The position numbers were made by a program, and so were the translations under genes. Shown piece by piece: positions 21,355 through 32,750 of a stretch of 64,000 nucleotides of DNA (the first letter of the stretch is position 1; the number at the start of each line of letters is the position of its first letter). Source of the DNA: Arachis hypogaea (lineage: Eukaryota > Streptophyta > Magnoliopsida > Fabales > Fabaceae). The notes under the pieces are model-generated. The model had not been told where the DNA came from. It did no database searches and was given only the letters and a program-made list of their open reading frames with translations. The stretch spans positions 116,371,323 to 116,435,322 of the forward strand of contig NC_092047.1 in the NCBI RefSeq assembly GCF_003086295.3, given 5' to 3'.

Positions 21355-22520
21355 GGGTTAAGTATGATTTTGGTCCCCAACGTAGGGGCTGAAAATTTAT
21401 TTCGTCCCTCACCTTTTTTTCGCTCCAAAATGGTCCCCAAGGTTTCAGTTTATTGTAAAATGGTCCTTCGAACAAAAATACCCCTCCCTCCCTACCTCCC
21501 CTCTTCTTCCTCAACCAGAAACAGAAGCAGAATCGCAGGCAGAGGAGGAGCAGCGGCGTGGAGCGGCGGCGGCGACCTTCCCCCTTCCCCCTTTCCCCTC
21601 TTCCCGAAACAACACCCCCCTCCCGCTTCTCTTTCTCCCCCCTCCCCCCCGTCTCGGCAGCGCTGTGTTTTCTCCTACCACCACCACCAGAACCCACCAC
21701 CACCACCACATTATCATCATGGTCATCATCATCATCATCATCAGAAGAAGAACAGCACCTAAACCACCAGAACAAAACCACCACTACCACCAGAACCCAC
21801 CACCACCACATTATCATCATGGTTATCATCATCATCATCATCATCATCAGAAATCCACAACAATATTCCACAACAAATTTCAACAACAACAATATTCTAG
21901 AACAAATTAAAAAAAATCCAAAAATTTCACAAACAAATTAAGTTCACAGAAGAAGAATTGGTGGTGCGGTGGTGAGGCGGAAGAAGAAGAAGAAGAAGAT
22001 GGTGGTGGTGCGGCATGGGCGATGGTGCGGTGGAAGAAGAAGAAGAAGAAGGAGGAGGAGGAGGAGGAGGAGGAGGAGGAGGAGGTGGTGGCGGCGCGGT
22101 GCGGTGCGGCGGTGGGTGCGGCGGCGGAAAGAAGAAGAAGAAGAAGTGGCGGACGGCGGTGGGTGTCGGGCGGCGGTGAAGAAGCGGCGGGCGGGGGCGG
22201 TGGTACGGCGGCATGGGTCCCCTTTCTCTCCCCCCTCCACCCTCCCCCTCCCCCCTCCCCTTTTCTCTCCCCCCCCCCTTTCTCCCCACCCACTCCGCTT
22301 CTGTAACCCCCCTTTTCTTCTTTTTTTCTTTTTTTATTTATTTATTTTATTTTATAATTTTTTTAATAAAGGGTAATTTGGTAATAAAAAAATATAATTG
22401 GTAAAAAGGACGATTTTAAAATAAACTAAAACTTTGGGGACCATTTTAGAGCGAAAAAAGAGGTGAGGGACGAAATAAATTTTCAGCCCCTACGTAGGGG
22501 ACCAAAATCATACTTAACCC
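21355..22520. mobile_element. 1166-bp Mutator-type element with GC-rich simple-repeat interior
   Basis: The arms begin GGGTTAAGTATGATTTTGGT and pair with the reverse complement at about 22405-22520. The flanks TTGAATAAA at 21346-21354 and 22521-22529 are identical 9-mers. The interior is a patchwork of C-rich, (ATC)n, (GAA)n, (GGA)n and GCGGTG repeats. Overlapping frames in it encode only runs of H, P, S, R or G and look like artefacts of composition, not genes. Confidence 0.88.
21700..22160. repeat. Trinucleotide microsatellite cluster
   Basis: (CAT/ATC)n at about 21713-21742 and 21813-21850, (GAA)n at about 21978-22000, (GGA)n at about 22050-22085 and GAA again near 22125-22145. All lie inside the fold-back element at 21355-22520. 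Confidence 0.85.
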
Positions 22521-22536
22521 TTGAATAAACTTTTTG

Positions 22537-22931
22537 GAGTAGTTACCCAAATCAGTTCCCAAGAATTTTAAAAGTGGATATTTTAGTCCCCAAGAAAAAT
22601 TAATACACAGATTAATTCCAAAGATTTTACTCCGGTAGATAAATCAGTCCCCAATTAATTTTTCGGCAGAGTAATTATCCAGATCAGCCCCAAAAATTTT
22701 AAAAACGAACATTTTAATCCCCAAAAAAAATTAATGTACAAATCAATCCCTAATATTTCTCTTCGTTAGACATCACAGTCTTCCCTCCAAAAATAAAATA
22801 AAATAATTATTATTATTAATTGCACAATAATATTATTCTATAATTTTTTGTATTTTTGGAACAAAAATAATAATAAATTTATTCATTAGATTCTTATATA
22901 TATATAGTTACTCAATAATAATAATAATAAC

Positions 22932-22982
<51 letters not shown>

Positions 22983-23681
22983 GTTATTAAAAATTATTCT
23001 ACAAGAAATTCAAAGTTAAAATCATTTGATATTTTTGTATTTAATATAATAAAAAATATCCTATTTAAATAAAATATGTTTGTATTAAAAAATATGTATT
23101 AAAAAATATTTTAATTTAAATTTATATTAAATACATATTTCTTTTAATACAAACATATTTTTTAAAATAGGATATTTTTTTATTATATTAAATATAAAAA
23201 TATCAAATAATTTTAACTTTGAATTTTTTGTAAAATAATCTCTCATAATTTTATTGATTATTATTATTATTATTATTATTATTATTGAGTGACTATATAT
23301 GTATACATACATATATAAGAATCTAATGAATAAATTTATCATTATTTTTGTCCAAAAAATACAAAAAAATTATAGTACAATATTATTATGCAATTAATAA
23401 TAATAATTATTTTATTTTATTTTATTTTTAGACGGAGGACTGTTATGTCTAACAAAGAGAAATGTTGGGAATTGGTTTGTACATTAATTTTTTTTTAGAC
23501 TAAAATATCCGTTTTTAAAATCTTTGGGGACTGATCTGGGTAATTACTCTGCCGAAAAATGAATTGGGGACTAATTTGTCTGCCGAAATAAAACCTTGAG
23601 AATCGATCTGTGTATTAATTTTTCTTGAGAACTAAAATGTCCGCTTTTAAAATCTTTGGGGATTGATTTAAGTAATTACTC
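22537..23681. mobile_element. 1145-bp near-complete palindrome (MULE-2-type TIR family)
   Basis: The left half is the reverse complement of the right half almost throughout, with the centre near 23105. Each arm holds two successive copies of the GAGTAATTACCCA-type TIR (from 22537 and about 22672, mirrored at about 23548 and 23681). Mirrored AAT/ATT microsatellites lie at about 22915-22982 and 23260-23287. The flanks AACTTTTTG (22528-22536) and AACTTTTTA (23682-23690) match at 8 of 9 positions. There are no genes. Confidence 0.85.
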
Positions 23682-23690
23682 AACTTTTTA

Positions 23691-23825
23691 AATCTTTGTC
23701 TTATGAAATTAATTTTTTTAATAGATTTATGCATTTAGGGAATGTACTTTGCTACTAATTGCGTGGAAGTAATAATGTTCAAAGGGGAATCTAACGAAAA
23801 CTAACTACTAAGAGAGTGGTTTTAT
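23691..23825 (+). other. Displaced upstream sequence of the PPR gene unit
   Basis: About 23750-23812 matches 49212-49277 upstream of the third PPR gene (TGGAAGTAATAATGTTCA, GAATCTAACGAA). It therefore looks like the original upstream flank of the first PPR gene, now 11 kb away because of the LINE nest at 23826-34927. Confidence 0.65.
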
Positions 23826-26800
23826 GAGGAGGTTTGGTGATATTTTTCAAAGAAAGAAAAAGATCTTAAGAAGGCTGAATGGCATCTCTAATAGATTAAC
23901 CCAAGAGAGCAACAGGTTCTTGAAAGATTTACAATTTCAGTTATGCCGAGATTATGAGGAGGTTCTTGCTCAAGAGTTATTATGGTTCCAGAAATCGAAA
24001 AGCAAGTGGTTAAAGTTCGCGACCGGAATACTAAATTTTTCCATGGCTCTACCATGGTGAGGAGAAGAAGAAATGAAATCCTCACTATTCAGAATGATGA
24101 TGGCGAGTGGTTAACAGAAAGCAATGATCTGAAAAATTGGGTTGTATCCTCTTATGCGAACTTTTACTGTGATTATTCTGATAATGTTCCTTTTATTATT
24201 TCTAACGCCTTTCCTGAGTTAAGTGCTGCTGACTTTGAGAGGATAGGTCGGATGGTATCCTCCTTGGAGATTAAAGAGGTTGTGTTTGCTATGGGCAGCC
24301 TTAAAGCTCCGGAAAGGAATGGTATCCAAGCTGTCTTTTACCAGCAACATTGGCAAAAGGTTGGTGCTGATCTTTGTAATCTTGTTCAGAATATTTTTAG
24401 GAACCCAACTTTGGTCAGTGATATTAATGAGACTCTCCTAGTCTTTATTTCTAAAATTGAACCGGTCTCCAATCTCAAATACATGAGACCTATCAGTTTG
24501 TGTAATGTCTCGTATAAGGTGGTTACAAAAGTTTTAGCAAAACGGTTACAAACTTTGATGGCTAAGTTGGTCAGGTCAACTCAGACTAGCTTTGTTCCGG
24601 AAAGGCATTCATCGGATAATATTATTATAATCCAGGAGGTTATTCATTCGATGAGGAGCAAGAAAGGTGGAAAAGGTTGGATGGCTATTAAAATCGATTT
24701 CGAAAAAGCCTATGACAGATTAAAATGGTCTTTTATAAAGGATACCTTGATGGACATCGGCTTTCCCTCCCATATAACTAATCTCATTTATGGTTGCGTA
24801 TCTTCTGCTAGAATGAGAGTTCTCTAAAATGGTGATGAATTGGAAGAATTCACTCCGTCTAAGGGCATCAGACAAGGAAACCCCATTTTCCCTACTTATT
24901 TTATTCTGTGTATTGAACGCTTATCGCAACTTATTGATGCAGCTGTGGAGCATGAATTTTGTATTCGTTTGAAAAGAGATGCTCCAGAGATTTCTCACCT
25001 TTGCTTCGCAGATGACTTAATTTTGTTTGTAGAAGCAAGCTTGGAACAAGCTGAGGAAATTAATAATTGTCTTAATACCTTTTGTGATAGTTCCAGACAG
25101 AAGGCCAGTTAGGATAAGACGAGAGTCTTCTTCTCCCGAAATGTAGGGAACAATGTTAGAACAAGCATCTCGGAAGTCTTGAATTTCTCTAGAACGGATG
25201 ATTTAGGAAAATATTTGGGTGTTCCCCTTCATCACTCCAGATTTTTGGAAAGCACTTTTAATAATAGTATTGACAAGATGAATGCTAATCTAAACTCTTG
25301 GAAAGCCTCCTCGCTGTCATTGGCGGGAAGAAATACCCTGATGAAATATGTCCTTTCTTCTATTCCATCTTATACTATGAAAACTATTTTTTTACCTAAA
25401 GCTACTTGTAATGCTATTGATAAAAAAATGCAGGAATTTTCTTTGGGGAGACACCAATCAAACCCGCAAAATTCATTTGGCGACCTGGAAAAAAATTGTG
25501 AGCCAAAAAAGTCGGGTGGCCTAGGGATTCGCCATGCTAGTATACTCAACCATGCCTTTATGATGAAAGTTGGGTGGGGGCTTATTGAAAATAAAAATGC
25601 CTTGTGGGCTAGAGTTCTTCGGTCGAAGTATGGAAGCGAAAATGACATAATTTCGAAGGTGGAACAGAAACAAAGTAGCTCTAACTTGTGGAAAGGAATT
25701 TGTGCCAGTTGGGATATTGTAGAGTCTAACCATATTTGGCGCATCGGGGATGATTCTACAATAGATTTTTGGAAGCATAACGGGTCCCTCTATTAGGGAG
25801 GCTTGAACATCACACAACTCAGGTAAGTAATGAGTTTGATTATTCTGTGAAATTGACTGATTTTCTTACCATTTCACGATCCTGAGACATTGTGAGGCTC
25901 AAGGAGATCTTGCTGGAGGATATGGCCAAAAGAATCATGGCGCTGTCCCCTTTCCCTTTCCCCTTGGAAGCCAGCTGATCATATTGCATGGGCACCCTCA
26001 CCAGATGGAGCGTTTAGCCTCAAGTCAGCTTACCAAGCCATTCAAGACACTCCTAGCAACCCCCAATCGGCTCTTTAATTTGGTTTGGAGATGGAAGGGT
26101 CCCAAATAAACTCTCTCCTTTCTCTGGCTCGCTGCATGCCAAGCCATTCTAACTAATGCAGAACGAAAAAGACACCACCTAACTCAAGACTCGTCTTGCC
26201 CTTGTTGCACTCAGCATGAAGAATCAGTGGAGCATATCTTACATGACTGTTATTTTGGTAGGAACATATGGAATGCCTTCATCCCTGCTGCCCAAGCACA
26301 TTCCTTCTTCAACACGGACGCCATTCATTGGTTGGAGAGCAACCTGGGGCGCCCAAGTCACTGGTCTTGTCTCTTTGGTGTTGTTATTGCCTTTCTTTGG
26401 TTCTGCCACAATAAATTTGTCTTTGAGGATAAGATTACCCCCTTTTCCATGGCTGTGCACCAAATTAAAGCCCAAACTGACGAGATCCTAAAGATTGATA
26501 AATACTAAAGAAGGAGTACTGTCAATGTTGAACCGCAGTGTCTCATTCGATGGCTTTCGCTACCGGAAAAGGTGTTGAAACTCAATGTGAATGGATCTTT
26601 TTTAGGCCATTTAAATAGTGCTGCTTGTGGTGGTTTATTTAGGGATCACTTAGGGAAGTTTATCCTGGGTTTCTCTTGCAATCTTAGAAACTGCTCGATA
26701 ACGCACGCTGAATTGTGAGGCATTGTCCGTGGTTTACAAATTACTAATACTCAAGAGTATACAACTCTTATTGTGGAATCAGACTTTGCCCCCTGTCTTC

Positions 26801-27050
26801 CATCTTTTGAAAAATGGGTGCCCTGCTAACCACTCTTGTGCTCCCCTTGTAAAAGACATTGGTATTCAGGCTGGTAGAATTGTAAATATTTCTTGGTCTC
26901 ACTCCCTTTGATAAGCTAATTTGGTTGCGGATGTGTTAGCAAAAAAGGACAAAATCTACCTTTTGGCCTGCATATTTTTAATACTGTTCCTCCGAATATT
27001 ATATTAGCTTTAGATTTTGATTGTATGAAATCTCTTCAACTAAGAAGATT
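23826..27050 (+). pseudogene. LINE-1 ORF2 remnant (reverse transcriptase, zf-RVT, RNase H)
   Basis: Starts within the region between endonuclease and RT (RRFGDIFQRKKKILRRLNG). A frameshift near 24017 precedes DRNTKFFHGSTM. The RT continues with PISLCNVSYKVVTKVLAKRL, DFEKAYDRLKW, GIRQGNP and the catalytic FADD at about 25005. It is interrupted by stops at 24825, 25110 and 25794, and the frame changes before 26227. The zinc-binding region of the RT C-terminus (EHILHDCYFGRNIWNAF) and a degenerate RNase H (KVLKLNVNGSFLG, near 26580) follow. It is clearly non-functional. Confidence 0.88.
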
Positions 27051-28252
27051 CTAAGTATTTTCTTTTTCTGTTTTGTTTGGAGTAAAGTGGCAACCCGGTC
27101 TCTGTCCATTTCCCAAAATGTCAAGACGACCCTTAACTAAAAACACGTTCCATTACGGTCCCTGATCCTGTACTCCGTCTGCCAACCCAGTCCTTCTGTC
27201 AGTTTCACGACGAAAACTCGACGAAAATTGTTGACGTGTCAGGTTCAAAAATGGACAGGTACCTAATTGTCTCTAAATTTAAATTGGTTAGGGGTTTATT
27301 TGTCCTTATTATTCTTTAAACAATATTTTTAATTATATTTTTATTCATTATATTAATATTCTTTTTTTAATAAAGAAGTACAAACTAACTAATAAATTAT
27401 TCAAATTTAAAAATATCATTTATTATAAAACCAAATAAATAATTTTTAAATATAATTTTTAAATATATAAATAATAAACATTAAAATTCAGTTAATACAT
27501 TAATAATAATAACCCTATGATATACTATTGGTATTATAACTAATGAACACATTATTTGATATATAGTAAACTTTTTTTGACTAGTAACAAATTTAATTTT
27601 TTATCTCTTTAAACTAAATTAATAATCTATTATGTTTTATTTCATTTAGTATTAGTAGCCTACTCATAGTGTATTTTAGTGCAAAGATATCAAATAGAAT
27701 TATTAATTTAGTTTAAAGAGATAAAAATTAAATTTGTTATTAGTCAAAAAAAGTTTACTATATATCAAATAACGTATTCATTAGTTTTCACTTTATTGTG
27801 AAAATTAACTAGATCATAATACTAATAGTATATCATAGGGTTATTATTATTAATGTATTAACTAAATTTTAATGTTTATTATTTATATATTTAAAAATTA
27901 TTTATTTAGTTTTATAATAAATGATATTTTTAATTTAAATAATTTATTAATTAGTTTGTACTTATTTATTAAAAAAGAATATTAATGTAATGAATAAAAA
28001 ATAATTAAAAATATTGTTTAAAGAATCATACGGACAAATAAACCCCTAACCAATTTAAATTTAGAGATAATTAGATCTTTATCCATTTTTTAACTTGACA
28101 CGTTAGTAATTTTTGTCAAATTTTTATCGTAAAACTGACAAAAAGACCGAATTAACAAATAAAATACAAAATTAAGAACCGTAATAAAATATATTTTTAG
28201 TTAAGAGTCGTCTTATCATTTTAAAAAATGGACATGACCGAATTAGTACTTT

Positions 28253-28628
28253 TTTTTTTTTTTTTTTTGGTCTTGGGCTAAGCCCATAAACCCTACCCAA
28301 ACCCATAATCCAACCCGCCCAAACCCAAACCCCAAACTGATCTTTTCCCTCTCAAGGCGTTGAATTGCAACAGCAAGAGATAAGCTTCCATGGCATCCAA
28401 GCTAAGATCCTGGTTTCTTCCACTTTCCGATTGATCTTGTCTGGAATCAAGGCGTGGTTTGGTTCATGAAGTCCACATCAGGTCTCTCTGTTGGCATCAC
28501 CTCCGCAAGAAGCTTCGCCCCAGAGGTTGAGTCACTGCCTGAACCCATGATTTTTCAGGTTCTTCTCCTATATCCTCTATTGGTAACCTCGTTATCTTAC
28601 CTCTACTGACCCTATCTTTTCTGAATTA
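28253..28628 (-). other. LINE-2 3' untranslated region
   Basis: Between the ORF2 stop (28629) and the poly-A tail. A stretch near 28275-28335 is rich in CCCAAACCC/ACCCATAA words. No ORF. Confidence 0.55.
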
Positions 28629-31600
28629 TCAAGATATTCTGAATTTATCTTTTCTTAATATTTCCGCAATTTCTTGTGTAGGATATATACACCACGACGC
28701 ATGCAGTTTGTTCAAGTTTGTTAGCTGAGCAATTATATGAGCCAGACGATTTCCATTCCTAGGAATCCAGGTAAACCCACTGTCTAGCAATCGGTTTCTT
28801 AGAATTTGAATATCTTGCAGAATTGCTTCAATTTCTCCTATTGAACCTTGAGATTTTATTGCCTGAATTAATTGCTGGTTGTCTGATTCAATAAGCGTTC
28901 TTCCCATTCCCAGATTTTCCACTATTATAAGTGCTTGTCTAATTGCATTTGCCTCTGCTGCTAAACTAGAGTGAGCTTTAATTCTTCCGGAGAATCCCAG
29001 CTCTAATTCCCCTTTATCATTCCTGAATACTACAGCAATTGCCCCATCTCCAGTTTTCTTGTCAAAGGCGGCATCAACATTAGCTTTAAGCCAATTTGCA
29101 GGAGGAGGTCTCCATTTTGCTTGTTGAGTGCTTCTTTTTTTGAACTCTTTAGTTACTGTCTTGTCCTGTTTTATTGCTTCTCTGTGAGTTCTTTCCATTA
29201 ATTTAGCTCTTATGATAGTGCTTTTGGGATTTGTTTGTTGTTCCTCGAATACTGCCTTATTTCTCGCTTTCCATATTTCCCAAGATAGAAATCCAATTCT
29301 ACTAATTCTGTCTTCGTGGTCATCCCCTCCACTCCTTTTGATTTTCAAAATATTGTCTATCAACCAATTACCGAATGATGTTACTGTGTATTTGGTGGGT
29401 ATGCAATGACATTGTGCACCAAACCAAGTTCCCCTAGTCCATTCACAAAGCAACACCGCATGCTCCACCGTTTCTTCCTCCTTTTTGCAAATTGAACATA
29501 TTGGGTTGTCCCGCAGCCTTCTTTTGTATAAATTAGAGTTTACTGGAATAATGTTTTGAGCTGCCTTCCACAAAAACATCCTGATTTTCGACGGAACATT
29601 CATATTCCAAATTTCCTTCCAGAGTTCCCGGTTATCAGTGCTTGTAGATGGATTCTCGCTCAAACCTTCCAGTGTCTCCAATTTTGCTACTTGATACCCT
29701 GTTTTTATGCTATAGTTGCCATCCTCTCTGAAGGGCCAAAATAATGAATCTTCCTTTCTTACTATGCTTATGGGAGTTTTAAGAATCTGCTCACATACTT
29801 CCGGTGGGAAGAGGTCTTTGATTTTTGATACATTCCACCCTGTTCCTTCTGTTATAATTTCCTCCACTTTTTGAATGTTTGGATTTTCAGTAATTTCAGA
29901 TCTGATTTCTCCCGATATCCATCTATCTCTCCAAATATTGACTTGAGATCCGCTTCCTATACTCCATTTACCCTTCCTTTTGAGAAGCTCTCTTCCTATT
30001 AAAATACTCTTCCATAACCATGACGCGTTTCTCTGAATTTTGGCATCCCAAAAGTTGCTATTAGGAAAATAGACAGCCTTAAGGACTTGAACCCAGATTG
30101 CATTTGGATTTTTCATAGCTCTCCATGCTTGTTTAGCTAAATGGGCCACATTCTGGCACTCTAAATCTTTGAATCCTAGCCCTCCATCTCTCTTACTCTT
30201 GGTTATTGAGCTCCATTTCTTCCAGTGGATGCCTCGTTCTTTTCCCGACGACGCCCACCAAAACTTAGCAATTTTTGAACTAAGTCTTTGACAGAAATAT
30301 TTTGGGAGCTTAATCACATTCATTGCATATGCTGGTATGGCCTGTATGACTGCTTTAATTAAAATTTCTTTACCTGCCTGACTGAGAAGCTTTTCCTTCC
30401 ACCCTTCTAGCTTGTTTAAAACTTTTTCTTCGATCCATGTAAGTACTCCGGCCGTTGATCTTCCCCATTATGCCGGCAATCCTAAATATTTCCCTGGCGA
30501 GTCCCACGTAGTCATTCCTAAAATCTCTTCAATATTGACTCTAGTTTGTATTGGGACTTGAGATCCAAAAGTGATTCCCGATTTCTCCAAATTTATTCTT
30601 TGTCCCGACGCCTCTGTATACTTGTTTAAGATTGAAATGATTTGGAAAATCTCTTCTTCACATGCCTCAGCCAAGATTATGCAGTCGTCAGCAAATAATA
30701 AATGAGTAAGTGTTGGTGCAGTGGAAGCTATTTTAAATCCTGATATGAGCTTTTTATCTTGTGCTTCATTCATAAGTATTGTAAGAACCTCAGCTGCGAT
30801 AATAAACAAGTACGGTGACAATGGATCGCCCTGCCTTAATCCTCTCTGTGGTATTATCTTTTTGGAAAGCTCCCCGTTAATCTTGAATCGATAGTGGGTG
30901 CTCTTAACACAAGCCATCAAGCGCTTAACCCATATTTCATGAAACCCGAATGCTCTTAGAACCTTTTCAAGAAAACCCCATTCTAGTCGATCATAGGCCT
31001 TATTCATATCCAATTTTATGGCCACATTTTGTGATCCTCCATTTTTTCTGTTATTTAAACTATGATAAACCTCTTGTACTATAATAACATTATCTTGAAT
31101 TAGTCTGCCGCTCACAAATGCACTTTGCGTTGGAGATATTATGTCTTCTAGTATACTCTTGAGTCTCATCACCATCACTTTTGCAATGATTTTATAAATA
31201 AAATTGCAACAGCTGATAGGCCTAAGTTGATTTAAGCATTCTGGATTTTTAGTTTTAGGAATGAGAACCACCACTGTTTCCCCAAATTCCTGAGGTAAAC
31301 TCCCTTCATTAAAAAATTCTTTGACTGCACCATAAACTTCCTTGCTTATGATTTCCCAATGTTCTTGATAAAATAAGCCATTTAGTCCGTCCGGACCAGG
31401 TGCTTTTAGGCCTCCCATGCTGAAAACTGCATCTTTTACTTCCTTTTCTGTGACTTCTTGTAGCAGGTTCTGGTTCATCTCTTCTGTGACTTTCCTTGGA
31501 ATTTTGTTGATGCAATCTTCCCAATTCAGCCTCTTTGTTGAAGAGAATAGATTTGAAAAATGATTTTCAATCAGAGACATGAGTTCCTTGTTCCCACATA

Positions 31601-32750
31601 CCCACTGTCCTGCTGTGTTCTTAAGCTTCTCTATTTTGTTTTTGTTTCGCCTTTGAATGGTTGTTGCATGAAAGAAAGCAGTATTCTTGTCGCCCCATTG
31701 TAGCCATTTTAGCCTTGATCTTTGTCCCCAAAATTTCTCCTCTTGTCTCCATAAGAGCGTAATACTTTCCTTTAAGGCTTGTATCCTTTCTTGCTGATCC
31801 GCTGTGAACTCAGAATTCTGCAATCTGCTCAATTCTTCTTTCTTGCTCTGTATTTCTCTATCCGCTCTCTTAAAGGTGCTTCTACTCCATTTTTTTAATT
31901 CTTCCTTGCAATTTTTTATCCTCAATCCTACTCCAGCTCCTTCACTATCTGTCTCCCCCCCTCTGTTCCATCCCTTTTTAACAATTTCTTTGCACTCCTT
32001 GTGATCTGTCCAATATGCCTCAAATTTGAATGCTTTTTGAATTCTAATATTCTGCTCCAGCTTCAGCACCAATGGACAGTGGTCTGAACTCACAGCCGGT
32101 AAGGCTGAAAGGGAAGCATGTTGGTTTAAACTCCACCACTCCCAATTAGCCATGGCTCGATCTATTCTTTCTCTGGTTACAAACCCATTTCTTGGGTTAC
32201 TAAACCAAGTAAACCTGCTGCCTTTTAAATCTAAGTCTATCAAAAAATTAGCATCCACAAAATTTCTAAATTCTCTCACATGTGCCTGAGGTTTTGGATG
32301 CATACCGATCTTCTCTTCTTGACTCAAAACATCATTAAAATCGCCTATGTACAGCTGCGCCTCCCCTACATTGGTAGTGGTGGCAGTGATATTTCTCCAC
32401 TGTTTTCTTCTTTGCTTATAATTTGGGCAACCATACACAAAATTACCAATCCATCTGTTACCTTTTCTATCATCAACATAGGCTTTAATAAGATTATCAT
32501 TCCAAAAGTAAACCTCAACATCATATTTTTCATTCCAAAACAAGGATAGACCACCGGACAAACCCCGGGGTTCTACACAAAACATGTTTTCAAAATGTAA
32601 CCTTCTTTTGATTCTGCTAACATTTTTTTCTTTTGCCCTGGTCTCTATGAGGAATACTATGGCTGGCTTTATTTTTTTACATATATTTATAAGTTCCGAA
32701 ACTGTCGCGGGAGCCGCCAGCCCGCGACAGTTCCAACTTACAATACTCAT
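28629..32750 (-). pseudogene. LINE-2 ORF2 (endonuclease, reverse transcriptase, RNase H), one stop codon
   Basis: One frame spans 32750 to 28629 (about 1373 codons) with a single internal TAA at 30470-30468. An APE-type endonuclease comes first (SIVSWNCRGL, FLIETRAK, IGDFNDVLS, SDHCPLVL). The RT follows (LNQLRPISCCN, KLDMNKAYDRLEW, GLRQGDPLSPYLF) with catalytic FADD at residues about 686-689. After the stop come the rest of the RT, the zinc-binding region (CSICKKEEETVEHAVLLC) and RNase H (ANVDAAFDKKTGDGA, IESDNQQL). The stop falls in the motif GLPA*WGR, so RNase H would not be made without readthrough. The ATG overlaps the ORF1 stop as ATGA. Confidence 0.9.
32702..32730 (-). promoter_or_regulatory. 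GC-rich hairpin just inside LINE-2 ORF2
   Basis: Perfect 10-bp arms CTGTCGCGGG (32702-32711) and CCCGCGACAG (32721-32730) with a 9-base loop. In the transcript the stem begins 20 bases after the A of the ORF2 AUG. Hairpins about this far downstream of an AUG are known to aid initiation by pausing ribosomes. A role in ORF2 re-initiation here is inferred. Confidence 0.5.

Noticed and set aside
21245..22404. Many overlapping ORFs up to 215 aa on both strands
   Set aside because: They encode runs of H, P, S, R, E or V from trinucleotide repeats inside a fold-back element. No frame is better than the others.
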